The notes beneath the pieces are model-generated. The model was not told where the DNA came from. It did not search any database and worked only from the letters and a program-made list of their open reading frames with translations. From the NCBI RefSeq assembly GCF_016863255.1, contig NZ_BOON01000024.1, forward strand, positions 1 through 64,000: a stretch of DNA of 64,000 bases. Reading direction: 5' to 3'. The translations under genes were made by a program, and so were the position numbers. Shown here in pieces: positions 28,388 to 37,177 of this stretch. This stretch comes from Planosporangium mesophilum. Lineage in GTDB: Bacteria > Actinomycetota > Actinomycetes > Mycobacteriales > Micromonosporaceae. Position 1 is the stretch's first letter. Each line of letters begins with the position of its first letter.

Positions 28388-28442
28388 ACGACCGTGGCAC
28401 CCGGTACGGCTCCTCGCGGGCAGTACCGGGTGCCACGGTCGT
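28388..28442. terminator. 20-bp bidirectional hairpin
   Basis: Bases 28388-28407 pair perfectly with 28423-28442 (15-nt loop), between the chemoreceptor stop and the stop of the convergent Imm1 gene. No T-tract. Confidence 0.75.
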
Positions 28443-28446
28443 TGGT

Positions 28447-28863
28447 TCAGACGTTCGCGTCGAACCGTAGGCAGGTGGGCTTGGCGCCGGTCACCATGTA
28501 CTCGGTGGCGGCCCGGATGGCCTGCTCGGGCGTCACCCGGGTCCAGGCCGGCTTGAAGTCGACCACCTCGATGCCGCAGTCGAAGCCGATCGGCTCCGGC
28601 CACGCCTCGAGGTCGTCGTCGATGCCGTAACTGCCACGCCCGGCGCCGGCGGCGCCGTCGAGCCAGATCGCGAAGGCACGCTGCGGGTGGCCGAGTCCGA
28701 GTTGCAGGCCGCCCTCGGTGGCGCCGGCGGGGAGCAGGTCAACTCCGTGCGGTGCGCCGTCCCGGCCGCGGACGGTGGTGAGAAACGAGAGCAGGCCATC
28801 GAGTTCGGCAACCGTGGCGATTCGCCGGGCGTTGTCGCGGCCCCAGTGCAGCGTGTATCGCAC
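28447..28863 (-). CDS. Imm1 family immunity protein
   Basis: A 138-residue protein matching the Imm1 immunity family of polymorphic toxin and contact-dependent inhibition systems: start YTLHWGRDNARRI, middle LQLGLGHPQRAFAIWLDG, the SYGIDDD / FDCG segment and the end ITPEQA-like (VTPEQAIRAATEYMVTGAKPTCLRFD). Members bind and neutralise a cognate toxin, often a nuclease or deaminase. GTG 28863 is preceded by AAGGAG. No toxin gene or remnant was recognised in the 560 bp upstream or elsewhere in the window, so it is an orphan here, perhaps protecting against neighbours or guarding a distant toxin. Confidence 0.82.
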   Translation of the reverse strand: MRYTLHWGRDNARRIATVAELDGLLSFLTTVRGRDGAPHGVDLLPAGATEGGLQLGLGHPQRAFAIWLDGAAGAGRGSYGIDDDLEAWPEPIGFDCGIEVVDFKPAWTRVTPEQAIRAATEYMVTGAKPTCLRFDANV

Positions 28864-29426
28864 CGCCGTCGCTCCTTCCGGTCGTTGTTGGCCGGCATGG
28901 GACCGCGGCCGCCGACCGTGCTGAGCTGACCGTCGGACCCATGGCTTGCTTCGCCGCGCTCCCCCTCGACCGATCGACATGACTCGTAGTCACGCCGCTC
29001 AGCGGCATCAGTCACCATGCCGCAGTCCGGGTCGGTCCGCAACTGCCGACGCGAAATTCTTACTTTGTGGTCGACTGGCGGACACCCTCCGTCATGGACG
29101 GGGTGAGACCTGCCGGGGTCGAACACGTGAGTTTGCGCAACGGCGGTGCGAAATGGTGCGACACTCGATCCGTGGCCGGCGATCGGCCACAACAACAAAA
29201 ATCCGTGGCAGCGATGAGCCGCGACGTTCGGGTCCGCGGCCGGGGGACCGCGCCGGGTGGGGGCACGCCGGCGCGCGGGTCACGTCGCCGACCGTCCGGA
29301 GCCGTCATCGAATCGTGATTCATCGGTCGTTTACCGGCGGGTGGATGGGGGACGCCCCGTGTCGGCCGCGTCGTGGGGACGGCGCGCGATCCATGTGACG
29401 GGATCCAGATACCAAAGGGGGGACAC
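28864..29426. other. 563-bp region without a convincing gene
   Basis: Open frames here lack ribosome sites and actinobacterial GC3 bias, and none resembles a known family. Visible features are the ribosome site of the minus-strand Imm1 gene, a less GC-rich patch around 29050-29070, and the dyad GAATCGTGATTC near 29309-29321, about 110 bp before the start of the next plus-strand gene. It probably holds divergent promoters; it is also where a lost toxin gene could have been. Confidence 0.4.
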
Positions 29427-29810
29427 GTGAATGAGATGCAGGAAGCGGGGGCGGCCGGTACGCAACAGGTGACCCGGGTGGCCGCACGGCCGTTCGTCAA
29501 GCCGGAGAGCGCGCTGGCACGTACGGCGATCGACATCTCGGCGGCGCACGTCGCCGCGGGGGAGTCGGGCGTGTGTGGATACTGCGGGCTCTACTTCCCA
29601 TGCCCGCCCGCAGTCCATGCCCGGATGGTCGTCACCGCCGCCGGCTTCGATGCCAGTGCGCCGCTGCGCCTGCCCGACGCGGACGTGGAGCGGGTGCCGG
29701 ACGACGCCCCGGGTGAGAACCCGCCGGAGATCACGCCGCAGCGCGCAGCCGACGCCGCGGACGAGGAGGACAGCGAGGTCGCACCGCGCGACCGGGTCGG
29801 CGCGGTGTAG
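29427..29810 (+). CDS. small Cys-motif protein, function unknown
   Basis: A 127-residue soluble protein. The centre contains CGYCGLYFPCPPAVHARM (about residues 50-67), a C-x2-C-x5-C-x4-H arrangement that could bind zinc; the remainder is Ala/Asp/Glu-rich and probably disordered (ending DEEDSEVAPRDRVGAV). GTG 29427 follows AAAGGGGGG. Codon bias is strongly actinobacterial, supporting coding. It precedes the CheY-like gene by 159 bp on the same strand. I do not recognise a named family. Confidence 0.65.
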   Translation: MNEMQEAGAAGTQQVTRVAARPFVKPESALARTAIDISAAHVAAGESGVCGYCGLYFPCPPAVHARMVVTAAGFDASAPLRLPDADVERVPDDAPGENPPEITPQRAADAADEEDSEVAPRDRVGAV

Positions 29811-29969
29811 CCGGGGCCGTCGGTGGGGGCCCGGGGGCGGCGTCGACCGTCGGCGGGGCCGCTCCTGAGTGAGGTCGCCGGACTGAAATCCTCAGGAAGC
29901 GCCCCGCCGGGTCGATGAGGACAGCACTCGGCTGTCTCCCTGTGTATGCCGACGACGAGAGGTGACGGC

Positions 29970-30368
29970 GTGCGTGCTCTGATCATCGACGATGCCCGTG
30001 CGATGCGGTCGATCCTGAAGCGCATCGTGGTGCCGCTGGGCTTCGAGGTGCACGAGGCAACCAACGGCCGAGAGGCGCTCGATCACCTCATCGCCGCCGA
30101 CGAGGTGCCCGACCTCGCGCTGGTGGACTGGAACATGCCCGAGATGAACGGGTACGACTTCATCAAGGCGGTGCGCGCCGACCGCCGCTGGCGGAACATG
30201 TCGATCATGATGGTCACCACCGAGAGCGAGAACCACCAGGTGGTACGCGCGCTCGCGGCGGGGGCCCACGAGTACGTGATCAAGCCGTTCCCGCCCGTGG
30301 CGATCATCGAGAAGCTCGTCCTGCTCGGCCTCGTACCGAGCGAGGCGGCGGCTACCGCGGCGGCCTGA
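29970..30368 (+). CDS. CheY-like response regulator
   Basis: A 132-residue single receiver domain: DD (7-8), phospho-Asp53 in LVDWNMPEMNGYDFI, Thr83 and Lys105 in VIKPF. The NMPEMNGYDFIKAVR segment is especially close to chemotaxis CheY proteins, and a chemoreceptor lies 1.6 kb upstream, so a motility role is plausible. GTG 29970 is chosen because GAGAGGTG stands just upstream; ATG 29946 is an in-frame alternative. Its last 17 bp overlap the end of the kinase gene on the other strand. Confidence 0.88.
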   Translation: MRALIIDDARAMRSILKRIVVPLGFEVHEATNGREALDHLIAADEVPDLALVDWNMPEMNGYDFIKAVRADRRWRNMSIMMVTTESENHQVVRALAAGAHEYVIKPFPPVAIIEKLVLLGLVPSEAAATAAA

Positions 30369-32013
30369 CCGCCGTCGGCTCGCTCGCGCGGGCCGGCTGT
30401 GCCTCGTGCGCCGGGTGGCCGACCCGGCACTGGTGGGTCGCCCCCGTCTTCGGTATCGCCGCTGACGCTGCCCGCAGGTGGACCCGGAAGGTCGCGCCGG
30501 AGCCCGGCGCGGTGCGCACCTCGACGGTGCCGTCGTGGGCGGCCACGATGGCGGCGACGATCGCCAGGCCAAGGCCACTGCCGCCGGTGTGCCGGGCCCG
30601 TGACGGATCGGCCCGGTAGAACCGTTCGAAGACCCGCGCGGCGTGCTCCGGCGCCAGGCCCGGACCCCGGTCGGCGACCTCCAGGAGTACCCCTGTCTCG
30701 CCGTCCCGCGCGACGGTGACCGCCACCGGTACGCCCGGTGCCGTGTGCGTCAGGGCGTTGGTGACCAGGTTGCCCAGGACCTGCCGCAGTCGTGGCTCGT
30801 CGCCGTTGACCACGCAGGCGCCGCTCGTACGCAGCTCGATGCGCCGGTCGGTGGCGATCACCCGGGCGTCGTGCACCGCGTCGGCGGCGAGGACCGCCAG
30901 GTCGACCGGCCGGCGCTGGAGCGGTCGCTGCTGGTCCAGCCGGGCGAGCAGCAGCAGGTCCTCGACCAGCAGCCCCATCCGGGACGACTCGGCCTCGATG
31001 CGGCGCATGTACCGGGACACGTCGGCCGTGTCGGCGGCGGCGCCCTGCCGGTACAGCTCGGCGAAGCCGCGGATCGACGTCAGCGGCGTGCGGAGCTCGT
31101 GGCTGGCGTCGGCGACGAACCGGCGCATCCGCGCCTCGGACGCGCGGGCCTGCGCCTCCGAGGCCTCCCGGTCGCGGAAGGCGCCCTCGATCCGGGCCAG
31201 CATCGCGTTGAGCGCCTCGGTCAGGCGCCCGACCTCGGTGCGCGGGTCCCGCTGGGGTACCCGCTGGTCGAGCTGGCCGTCCGCGATGGCGGCCGCGACG
31301 GTCTCCACCTGCCGCAGCGGGCGGAGGCTGGCGCGTACCAGCAGGAACCCCACGCCGCCGAGCAGGACGAGCACGACGGCACCGACCACGAAGTCGATCA
31401 GGGCCAGGCCCGTCACGATCGCCGACTGCTCGCTCAGGCTCACGGCCATGACCAGGGTCGCGTTCGAGGCGGGTACCGGCTCCACCACCAGGCGCCAGGA
31501 GCCGCCGCCACCGGTACCCGGCACGGTCCTCGGGGCGTCGAAGGCGACGGTGGTGGGATCGGCGGGGACCGCCGGCACCTGGCCGCCGGGCGGCGGCAGG
31601 TCGAAGACGCTGTCCCCGTTCCCGTCGTCGACCCGCAGGTAGACGGCGCCGGGCAGGTTGAACCGGGCCAGGTCGCCGCCGCCGGGCGGTACCCCGTGCC
31701 GAAGCTGCGCCGCGGTGGTCCGCGCCGACGAGGTGAGCTGGCCGTCCAGTCGGGCGGTCAGGTACCGGTCCAGCGCCTCGAGCGCGACCGCGCCGGTCAC
31801 GACCTGCGCGACGGCCACCGTCACCAGCATGGCGACGACCAGGCGTACCCGCAGCGGCACCCGGTCGACGAACGCGCCGACCCGGCGGGCGGACCCCCGG
31901 GCCCGGCCGCGGACGGCGTGCCAGCCGGCCACGGCCGGACGCCGGGCCGCGGCGAGCGAGCGCGCGGTCCGGTCCAACGTGTCACGGCTGGGCACTTCCC
32001 TACTGTGCGTCAC
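30352..32013 (-). CDS. sensor histidine kinase (HAMP, OmpR-partner type)
   Basis: A 553-residue membrane kinase: Arg-rich cytoplasmic head, membrane helix at about residues 55-78, an extracytoplasmic sensor of about 125 residues with Gly/Pro loops, a second helix (LALIDFVVGAVVLVLLGGVGFLLV), HAMP with RPLRQVETVAAAIADGQLDQRV, HisKA with DASHELRTPLTSIRGF, and an ATPase domain with NLVTNALTHT, DRGPGLAP and GSGLGLAIV. Resembles the CseC/TcrY-like group pairing with OmpR-type regulators, but no such regulator gene adjoins it. It follows apbE by 61 bp on the same strand and may sense a redox or envelope state linked to that operon. GTG 32013 start, weak ribosome site. Confidence 0.88.
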   Translation of the reverse strand: MTHSREVPSRDTLDRTARSLAAARRPAVAGWHAVRGRARGSARRVGAFVDRVPLRVRLVVAMLVTVAVAQVVTGAVALEALDRYLTARLDGQLTSSARTTAAQLRHGVPPGGGDLARFNLPGAVYLRVDDGNGDSVFDLPPPGGQVPAVPADPTTVAFDAPRTVPGTGGGGSWRLVVEPVPASNATLVMAVSLSEQSAIVTGLALIDFVVGAVVLVLLGGVGFLLVRASLRPLRQVETVAAAIADGQLDQRVPQRDPRTEVGRLTEALNAMLARIEGAFRDREASEAQARASEARMRRFVADASHELRTPLTSIRGFAELYRQGAAADTADVSRYMRRIEAESSRMGLLVEDLLLLARLDQQRPLQRRPVDLAVLAADAVHDARVIATDRRIELRTSGACVVNGDEPRLRQVLGNLVTNALTHTAPGVPVAVTVARDGETGVLLEVADRGPGLAPEHAARVFERFYRADPSRARHTGGSGLGLAIVAAIVAAHDGTVEVRTAPGSGATFRVHLRAASAAIPKTGATHQCRVGHPAHEAQPARASEPTAVRPPR

Positions 32014-32074
32014 CGTGCTGGACGGCTGCCGATACCGGGCTGTGAGGTCTCTGGGAAATTCGCCGAGCCGGGTG

Positions 32075-32809
32075 TCAACCGGCCGCCGGCCACCCGGGGG
32101 TGGCCAGCAGGGTGCCGTCGTCGCGTACCAGGAGCGCCTCGTAGCCGGGCAGCCCGTCCAGCCATCTCACCGCCTCCGGGCCGCGGGCCACGGCCGCCGT
32201 GGCGTACACGTCCGCCCAGGTCAGGGACGGTCCCGTCACGGTCACAGAGCGGAGCCCGCGCGCCGGTGCGCCGGTGTGCGGGTCGAGGATGTGGGCGCCG
32301 CGGTGCGCGCCGCCCGAGGTGGCGACCGCGTGATCGGTGACCTCCAGGACGGTGAGCAGCCGGTCCGGCTGCGCCGGATCCTCCACGCCGATCCGCCAAG
32401 AGCCGCGGGTCACCAGGTCCCCGCCGGCACTCACGTAGTGGTCGATTCCCCGCAGGTGGGCCGCGGCGCGCTCCACGGCCCAGCCCTTGACCAGGCCCGA
32501 CGGGTCGAACGCCGGCCGGCTGGCGGCCCTGCGCAGGTACGCGTCGAAGTACCCGCCGGTGCGATCGCGCGCCTGCTCGCAGAGCTCCAGTACGGTCTCC
32601 ACCAGCGGGCCGGTGACCCGCTCGCCCCGGTTCAGCGCGCTGACCCGGCTGTCCGGGCGGTACGGGCTGAACAGCGCGTCGATCATGCGTAACTCGGCGA
32701 AGACCGCGGCGACCGCGTCCCCCACACCGGTGCTGTCCGCGTGCGGGCCGCGCACGTGCACGCTGACCGGCAGGCCCATGATCTGCTCGACGAACGCCCG
32801 TCTCGTCAA
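32075..32809 (-). CDS. apbE: FAD:protein FMN transferase
   Basis: A 244-residue ApbE enzyme that links FMN covalently to a threonine of partner proteins using FAD and Mg2+. Visible motifs: the early MGLPVSVHV strand, FSPYRPDSRVSALNRG (FAD-binding loop), FDPSGLVKGWAVERA, SAGGDLVTRG and HILDPHTGAPA with a downstream ADVYATA metal-binding segment. No signal peptide or lipobox, so it is cytoplasmic as in many actinobacteria, or the start lies further upstream. It begins 4 bp after the stop of the FMN-binding protein gene, its obvious substrate. Confidence 0.92.
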   Translation of the reverse strand: MTRRAFVEQIMGLPVSVHVRGPHADSTGVGDAVAAVFAELRMIDALFSPYRPDSRVSALNRGERVTGPLVETVLELCEQARDRTGGYFDAYLRRAASRPAFDPSGLVKGWAVERAAAHLRGIDHYVSAGGDLVTRGSWRIGVEDPAQPDRLLTVLEVTDHAVATSGGAHRGAHILDPHTGAPARGLRSVTVTGPSLTWADVYATAAVARGPEAVRWLDGLPGYEALLVRDDGTLLATPGWPAAG

Positions 32810-32813
32810 CGCG

Positions 32814-33347
32814 TCAGCCCTTGAAGTGCGCGCTGTCGAGCGCCGCCTGGAGCGACCCGAGGTAGCCCTCGCTGGTCACGGTCGCCCCGGACACGACGTC
32901 GATGTCGGCGCTCTGTGCGGTCAGTACCTCCGAGCGCAGGTGCGGTACGGCGAACGAGTTGATCTCGATGTCGCGGCGGTTCCCGTTCGGGACCTGGAGC
33001 GCCGTCACGTCGGTGATCCTGCCGCTGATGATGTGCACCTGGACCTGCACCGGCCCCCACCGGGTCTGTACCACCGTGCCGTTGACGACCAGGTCCGTCC
33101 CTGCCTTGGCGGTGTTCCCGGGCGTGCCGGGCGCGGTCGGCGGGGCGGTGTCCCCGGCGCCGCTGCCCGGCGGGTCGGCGGCCGCACCCGGTGAGCCGGA
33201 CACGATGCCCGGCGCGGTGCCGCCCTCGGCGGTGCCGCCCTCCGCGGCCGACGCCGGACCGGCCGGACCCATGGTCGAGGTCCGGTAGCTGAACAGCAGG
33301 ACGACCACGGCGACCGTGGCCACCAGCCACATCGTGATCCTGCGCAT
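32814..33347 (-). CDS. membrane-anchored FMN-binding domain protein
   Basis: A 177-residue protein with one N-terminal membrane helix (MWLVATVAVVVLLFSY), a Gly/Ala/Pro-rich linker (about 25-82) and an extracytoplasmic FMN-bind domain (83-177). The flavinylation motif SGATVTSEGY (153-162) is intact; Thr156 is the expected attachment site for FMN via phosphoester by ApbE. It should act as a one- or two-electron carrier outside the membrane, taking electrons from the flavocytochrome encoded immediately upstream (25-bp gap) and passing them on to an unknown acceptor. Confidence 0.92.
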   Translation of the reverse strand: MRRITMWLVATVAVVVLLFSYRTSTMGPAGPASAAEGGTAEGGTAPGIVSGSPGAAADPPGSGAGDTAPPTAPGTPGNTAKAGTDLVVNGTVVQTRWGPVQVQVHIISGRITDVTALQVPNGNRRDIEINSFAVPHLRSEVLTAQSADIDVVSGATVTSEGYLGSLQAALDSAHFKG

Positions 33348-33372
33348 GGGCGCCAGCCCCTTTCGACGTGGC

Positions 33373-34767
33373 CTACCAGGTGAACCGTTCGAGGTGGATG
33401 CGGTCGGCGGGCACCGTCGCCCGGCGAGCCGCGCGTACCACCGACTCCATCCACGGGTCCGGCCCGCAGACGAACACGTCGTGGCGTGCGATGTCGGGGA
33501 CTAGATGGCGCAGGGACTGCGCGTCGTCGCCCCAGCCCGCCGGCAGCCACGACCCGTCCCGGCCCCGCGGTCCGAGCAGGTACAGCACCCGTACGCCGCG
33601 GACCGCCGCCAGGTGCTCCAGTTCGCGCCGGAACACCAGGTCCGCGTCGGAGCGGGTGCGGTAGAGCAGGGTGACGTCGCCGGGGGAGTACGCAAGCTCC
33701 TCCAGCAGCGCGCGCAGCGGGGTGATGCCGACCCCCGACGCGATCATCGTGACCCGACGGGCGGTGCGCCGGTCGGCGGTCAGCCGCCCGTACGGGCCCT
33801 CGATGAGCACCTTCGTCCCCGGCCGCAGCGTGGACACCCGTCGGCTGTCGTCGCCGAGTGACTTCACCGTGATCCGCAGCGAGCCAGGCCGGGGCGCGGC
33901 CGACAGCGAGTACGGGTGGGCCCGGCTCCAGCCCGGCCCGGCCAGGAACCGCCACTGGAGGAACTGGCCGGCGCGCACCGGCAGCCGGTGCAGGTCACGG
34001 CCGCGCAGGTAGATCGAGTGGACGCCGGGCGCCTCGGGTACGACGGCGGCGACCTCGAGCCGGTGCCGGACCGTGCGCCACACGGGCACCCCGAGCCGGA
34101 AGACCACCACGGCGGCGGCGCAGACGCCGTACGCGGTCCACCAGTACGCCGCGGCCAGCGGCGAAGCGGTGAAGTCGGCACCGGTCCACAGTTGGTGGGG
34201 CAGCGCCAGCCCGGCGCCGAGATAGGCGTACAGGTGCAGCAGGTGCCAGGACTCGTAGCGCAGTCGCCGCCGGGCCGCGCGAACCGAGGTCACGGCGACC
34301 ATCACCAGCGCCGCCGAGCCTGCTGTCGCCAGCAACATCCCCGGATACGTGGTGACCAGGTCCCACGCCTCGCGCAGGACCGGCACGGAGGCGGTTCCCG
34401 CGTACCCGAGCGTGATCAGCACGATGTGGGCGAGCATCAGGTTGAAGGAGGTGAACCCGACCAGCCGGTGCCAGTGGGCGAGCCGGTCCTGGCCGTAGGT
34501 CCGCTCGATCCACGGCACCCGGGCCATCAGCAGAACCTGTATCAGCAGCAGCTCGGCCGAGACGAGGCCGGTCAACCGGCCGATGGAGGTGACGCCGGTC
34601 CACCAGCCGGTGAGATCCTGGAGGCCGCGGCCGCGTACCCACAGCGCGACGACGAAGAGCAGGCTGAACGCGGCGGCGGCGCCGAGGACGTCCGGCCGGA
34701 GTGACCTCGTCGAACCGGTCACCACGTCCACCGGTGGCCTGGCCGTCCGGGTCGTCACCGCCGTCAC
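33373..34767 (-). CDS. ferric reductase-like transmembrane flavocytochrome
   Basis: A 464-residue membrane oxidoreductase. The N-terminal half has about six helices of the ferric-reductase-like domain with histidines for two hemes (HWHRLVGFTS, LMLAHIVLI, ESWHLLHLYAYLG, LPHQLW). The C-terminal half is a ferredoxin-NADP reductase module: FAD motif HPYSLSAAPRPG, pyrophosphate segment IEGPYGRLT, NAD(P) site GVGITPLRALLEE and the end VCGPDPWMESV. It should move electrons from NAD(P)H across the membrane to heme and then to the FMN-binding protein. GTG 34767 follows a perfect AGGAGGT; the frame upstream is open but unused. Confidence 0.9.
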   Translation of the reverse strand: MTAVTTRTARPPVDVVTGSTRSLRPDVLGAAAAFSLLFVVALWVRGRGLQDLTGWWTGVTSIGRLTGLVSAELLLIQVLLMARVPWIERTYGQDRLAHWHRLVGFTSFNLMLAHIVLITLGYAGTASVPVLREAWDLVTTYPGMLLATAGSAALVMVAVTSVRAARRRLRYESWHLLHLYAYLGAGLALPHQLWTGADFTASPLAAAYWWTAYGVCAAAVVVFRLGVPVWRTVRHRLEVAAVVPEAPGVHSIYLRGRDLHRLPVRAGQFLQWRFLAGPGWSRAHPYSLSAAPRPGSLRITVKSLGDDSRRVSTLRPGTKVLIEGPYGRLTADRRTARRVTMIASGVGITPLRALLEELAYSPGDVTLLYRTRSDADLVFRRELEHLAAVRGVRVLYLLGPRGRDGSWLPAGWGDDAQSLRHLVPDIARHDVFVCGPDPWMESVVRAARRATVPADRIHLERFTW

Positions 34768-35100
34768 GGCACCTCCTGAGTTGTTGTCGGGGCAACTATT
34801 ACCGACGAACCTGTGGGGATGCTGTCCGCGACCTGGGAGTTCGGTGATCGGGAAAACGTGTGCGAGGATCTCGATCCACATCGGATGTCGTCCTCGTCGA
34901 GGCGGGGGCTGGTATCCCACCCGGGTCCGTGGTCGCCGCCGGCGCACGGGTACGGCGGGAGCGGCCTTCTTCCTGAAGATGACGGATGCCAACCGGGGCA
35001 ATGCATAGTTAAAATCGTGAATACCGCACCACCCGACCCCCGGGAGGTGCGGCCGTTCGCTCTTCTGAGCCGGTGACCAGATGTGGGGGGCAGCGTTGTC
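34768..35100. other. 333-bp divergent intergenic region
   Basis: Lies between the flavocytochrome (minus) and a hypothetical membrane protein (plus). On the minus strand the leader has AGTTG and CAACT as a small dyad around CCCCGA just before the ribosome site, with TAATAG as a possible -10. On the plus strand GCATAGTTAAAATCGTG near 35003-35019 is an AT-rich promoter-like element. No gene seen. Confidence 0.4.
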
Positions 35101-36177
35101 GTGACCGCGCCAGCGACCCTTGCCGCGCCGGCGGGTTTCGTGCCCGCCCTCGCCATCGCCCTGTGGCTGGGTCTGCTCGCCGTGGCCGCCGTGGTGCTCC
35201 TGGCGACCGGCTCCCTGGCGTGGTGGCAGCGCCGCCGGGACGGCTCGATCCCGGCGCTGCCGGTGACGCGGCTACGCGGCGGCCGGCCCCGACGCGAGGA
35301 CCTGGTCCGCCTGGTGGCCGAGGTCGAGGCGTTGAACGTGCACGCGGTCAGTGCCGGCATCGCCGCCGCCGACGCGGAGTCGGCGGCGGTGCGGGCCCGG
35401 GCCCGGTGCCGGGCGGCCGAGTGGCGGCGCGAGCGGGCCTGGAACGAGTACGACACCGCCCAGCGTGAGTACGTCGCGGCGCTGCGGGCCGGCGCCGACG
35501 ACGAGGAGGTGTGGCCGGCGGCGAGTACGAGCGGCGCGTGGCCGGTACTGGTGGCCGGGGGTGCCGAGCCGGCCGGTCAACCGCCCACCGGGCCGTCGCC
35601 GTCGCCCGAGGAGCAGCCGGCCGTAGAGCAGCCGCCGGTGGGGCAGCCGCCGGTGGAGCCCGAGCCGGAACTGCGGGACGAGGTGGCGCGCGCGGCGCTC
35701 GCCGCGTACCGGCGCGGTGGCATCTCGGTGGAGCAGTTGCGGGCGGTGCTGCGGCACACCGACGGCTGGACCCACGTTCACGCCCGCCACGAGCGCGAGG
35801 TACTGCTGCGGCGCGCGGCCGAACGGGCGGCGCACCGCCGGTACACGGCCGCCGCCCTGGCCGAGCGCAGCGCGTACCAGGCCGTCGACGTCGCCGACGC
35901 GGCGGCGAGGGCCTGGGCCGACGAGGCGATGGACGCGGCGGAGGACGCCCGCCTGGCGCGCGCCTACCTCGCCCACTGCCTGCGCACGGCGGGCGTCCGG
36001 CGGCGGCTGGCACGCGCGTACGGGGCACCGGGCGCTCGCCGGCGGCTGCCCCGCCAGCGGCGGCGCGAGGCGGCAAGGGCGGCGGCCGCGCCGGCCGACC
36101 CCACAGTCGCGCCGGCCGACGCCGCCCCCGTCATGACCGGCGACTCCGGTGTCGTGACCGGCGACGCGGCCGCCTGA
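35101..36177 (+). CDS. single-pass membrane protein with helical cytoplasmic region
   Basis: A 358-residue protein with one N-terminal membrane helix (ALAIALWLGLLAVAAVVLLA, about residues 15-34) followed by a basic stretch WWQRRRDG, then Ala/Arg/Glu-rich helices likely to form coiled coils, a Pro/Gln/Glu-rich spacer (about 150-190) and a second helical region dense in AAERAAHRR-like repeats. No enzymatic motif. GTG 35101 is taken; GTG 35083 is also in frame. Composition bias makes homology hard to judge; it could be a scaffold or an envelope-associated protein. Coding bias is strong. Function unknown. Confidence 0.65.
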   Translation: MTAPATLAAPAGFVPALAIALWLGLLAVAAVVLLATGSLAWWQRRRDGSIPALPVTRLRGGRPRREDLVRLVAEVEALNVHAVSAGIAAADAESAAVRARARCRAAEWRRERAWNEYDTAQREYVAALRAGADDEEVWPAASTSGAWPVLVAGGAEPAGQPPTGPSPSPEEQPAVEQPPVGQPPVEPEPELRDEVARAALAAYRRGGISVEQLRAVLRHTDGWTHVHARHEREVLLRRAAERAAHRRYTAAALAERSAYQAVDVADAAARAWADEAMDAAEDARLARAYLAHCLRTAGVRRRLARAYGAPGARRRLPRQRRREAARAAAAPADPTVAPADAAPVMTGDSGVVTGDAAA

Positions 36178-36250
36178 CGCGCCCGCGAGCCGGGGCGACC
36201 GCGTCGCGGGCTTCCGCGGCCGCGTCGTACCGGCCCAGCTCGTGCCCTGC

Positions 36251-37105
36251 TCAGGCCCGGCGCGCCGCCAGGTACATCGCCGCCATGTCCTCGTCGCGAT
36301 GGCTGCCGCGGGCCACCTCGTCGAGGTGCCGCCGGGCCGCCTCGACGGCCGCCAGGTCCACCCCGGCCGACTCGCCGGCGGCCAGGATCAGGTTCGCGTC
36401 CTTGACCGCGCCGCTGACCGGGAACGACGGCGGAAACTCCCGGCGCATCATCAGCGCGCCCTTGACGTGCGCGTACGTGAGGTCGAGCGGGCCGCCCTCG
36501 ATCACCTTGAGGAAGTCGTTGCCGTCGAGTCCGAGCGCGTCGGCGAGGGCGAACGCGTTGGCGACGCCCTCCGTCGCGGTGAGGACCCACGTGTTGGCCA
36601 CGAGCTTCAGCCGGCTGCCCTGGCCCGCCGGCCCCACCCACAGCACCTTCGCGGCGACCGGCCGCAGCACGGTCTCGACGCGGTCGCGTACCTCGTCCGG
36701 GCCGGACGCGAGCGCGGTCAGCTTGCCCTGCTCGGCCGGCTCCTTCGTACCGACGACGGGGGAGTCCACATACGTGAGCCGCCGCTGGGTGGCGAGGTCC
36801 GCCAGTCGCTGCGCCCCCTCGATACCGACGGTGCTCATCTGCAGCCACAGCGCGCCCGGCCCGATCCGGCCGGCGGCCGCCTCCATCGCCTGCGCCACCG
36901 CATCGGCGTCGTAGAGCATCGTCACAATCACGTCGGCGCCCTCGACGGCGCTGCCGGGGTCGTCGGCCACCTGTGCGCCCGCCTCGGCCAGCGGCTCGGC
37001 CTTGGCGCGGGTCCGGTTCCACACCCGCACCGTCTCGCCCGCCTTCAGCCAGTTGCGGGCCATCGCCGAGCCCATGATGCCGGTGCCGAGTACCGCGATC
37101 GTCAT
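36251..37105 (-). CDS. NAD(P)-dependent 3-hydroxyisobutyrate dehydrogenase family oxidoreductase
   Basis: A 284-residue beta-hydroxyacid dehydrogenase. The Rossmann motif GTGIMG is at 7-12, the substrate-binding DSPVVGTKEPAEQGKLT at 114-130 and the catalytic Lys167 in SRLKLVANTW. The canonical second motif D-[AS]-P-V-S-G has T instead of G at the final position (VVGT), a mild variant seen in NAD(P)-dependent relatives such as glyoxylate/succinic semialdehyde reductases. Actual substrate is unknown. ATG 37105 is chosen; the frame extends upstream without a ribosome site. Single gene, separated from its upstream neighbour by a long hairpin. Confidence 0.88.
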   Translation of the reverse strand: MTIAVLGTGIMGSAMARNWLKAGETVRVWNRTRAKAEPLAEAGAQVADDPGSAVEGADVIVTMLYDADAVAQAMEAAAGRIGPGALWLQMSTVGIEGAQRLADLATQRRLTYVDSPVVGTKEPAEQGKLTALASGPDEVRDRVETVLRPVAAKVLWVGPAGQGSRLKLVANTWVLTATEGVANAFALADALGLDGNDFLKVIEGGPLDLTYAHVKGALMMRREFPPSFPVSGAVKDANLILAAGESAGVDLAAVEAARRHLDEVARGSHRDEDMAAMYLAARRA

Positions 37106-37177
37106 GCTGTGCCCCCTCGTTCGACGTTCCACGCCCGCGTACCCGGGCATCGCCTGATCCACACCAACCTGCCAGAC

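Noticed and set aside
29067-29318. 83-codon frame in the gap upstream of the Cys-motif gene
   Set aside because: No ribosome site, poor codon-position bias and no recognisable motif.
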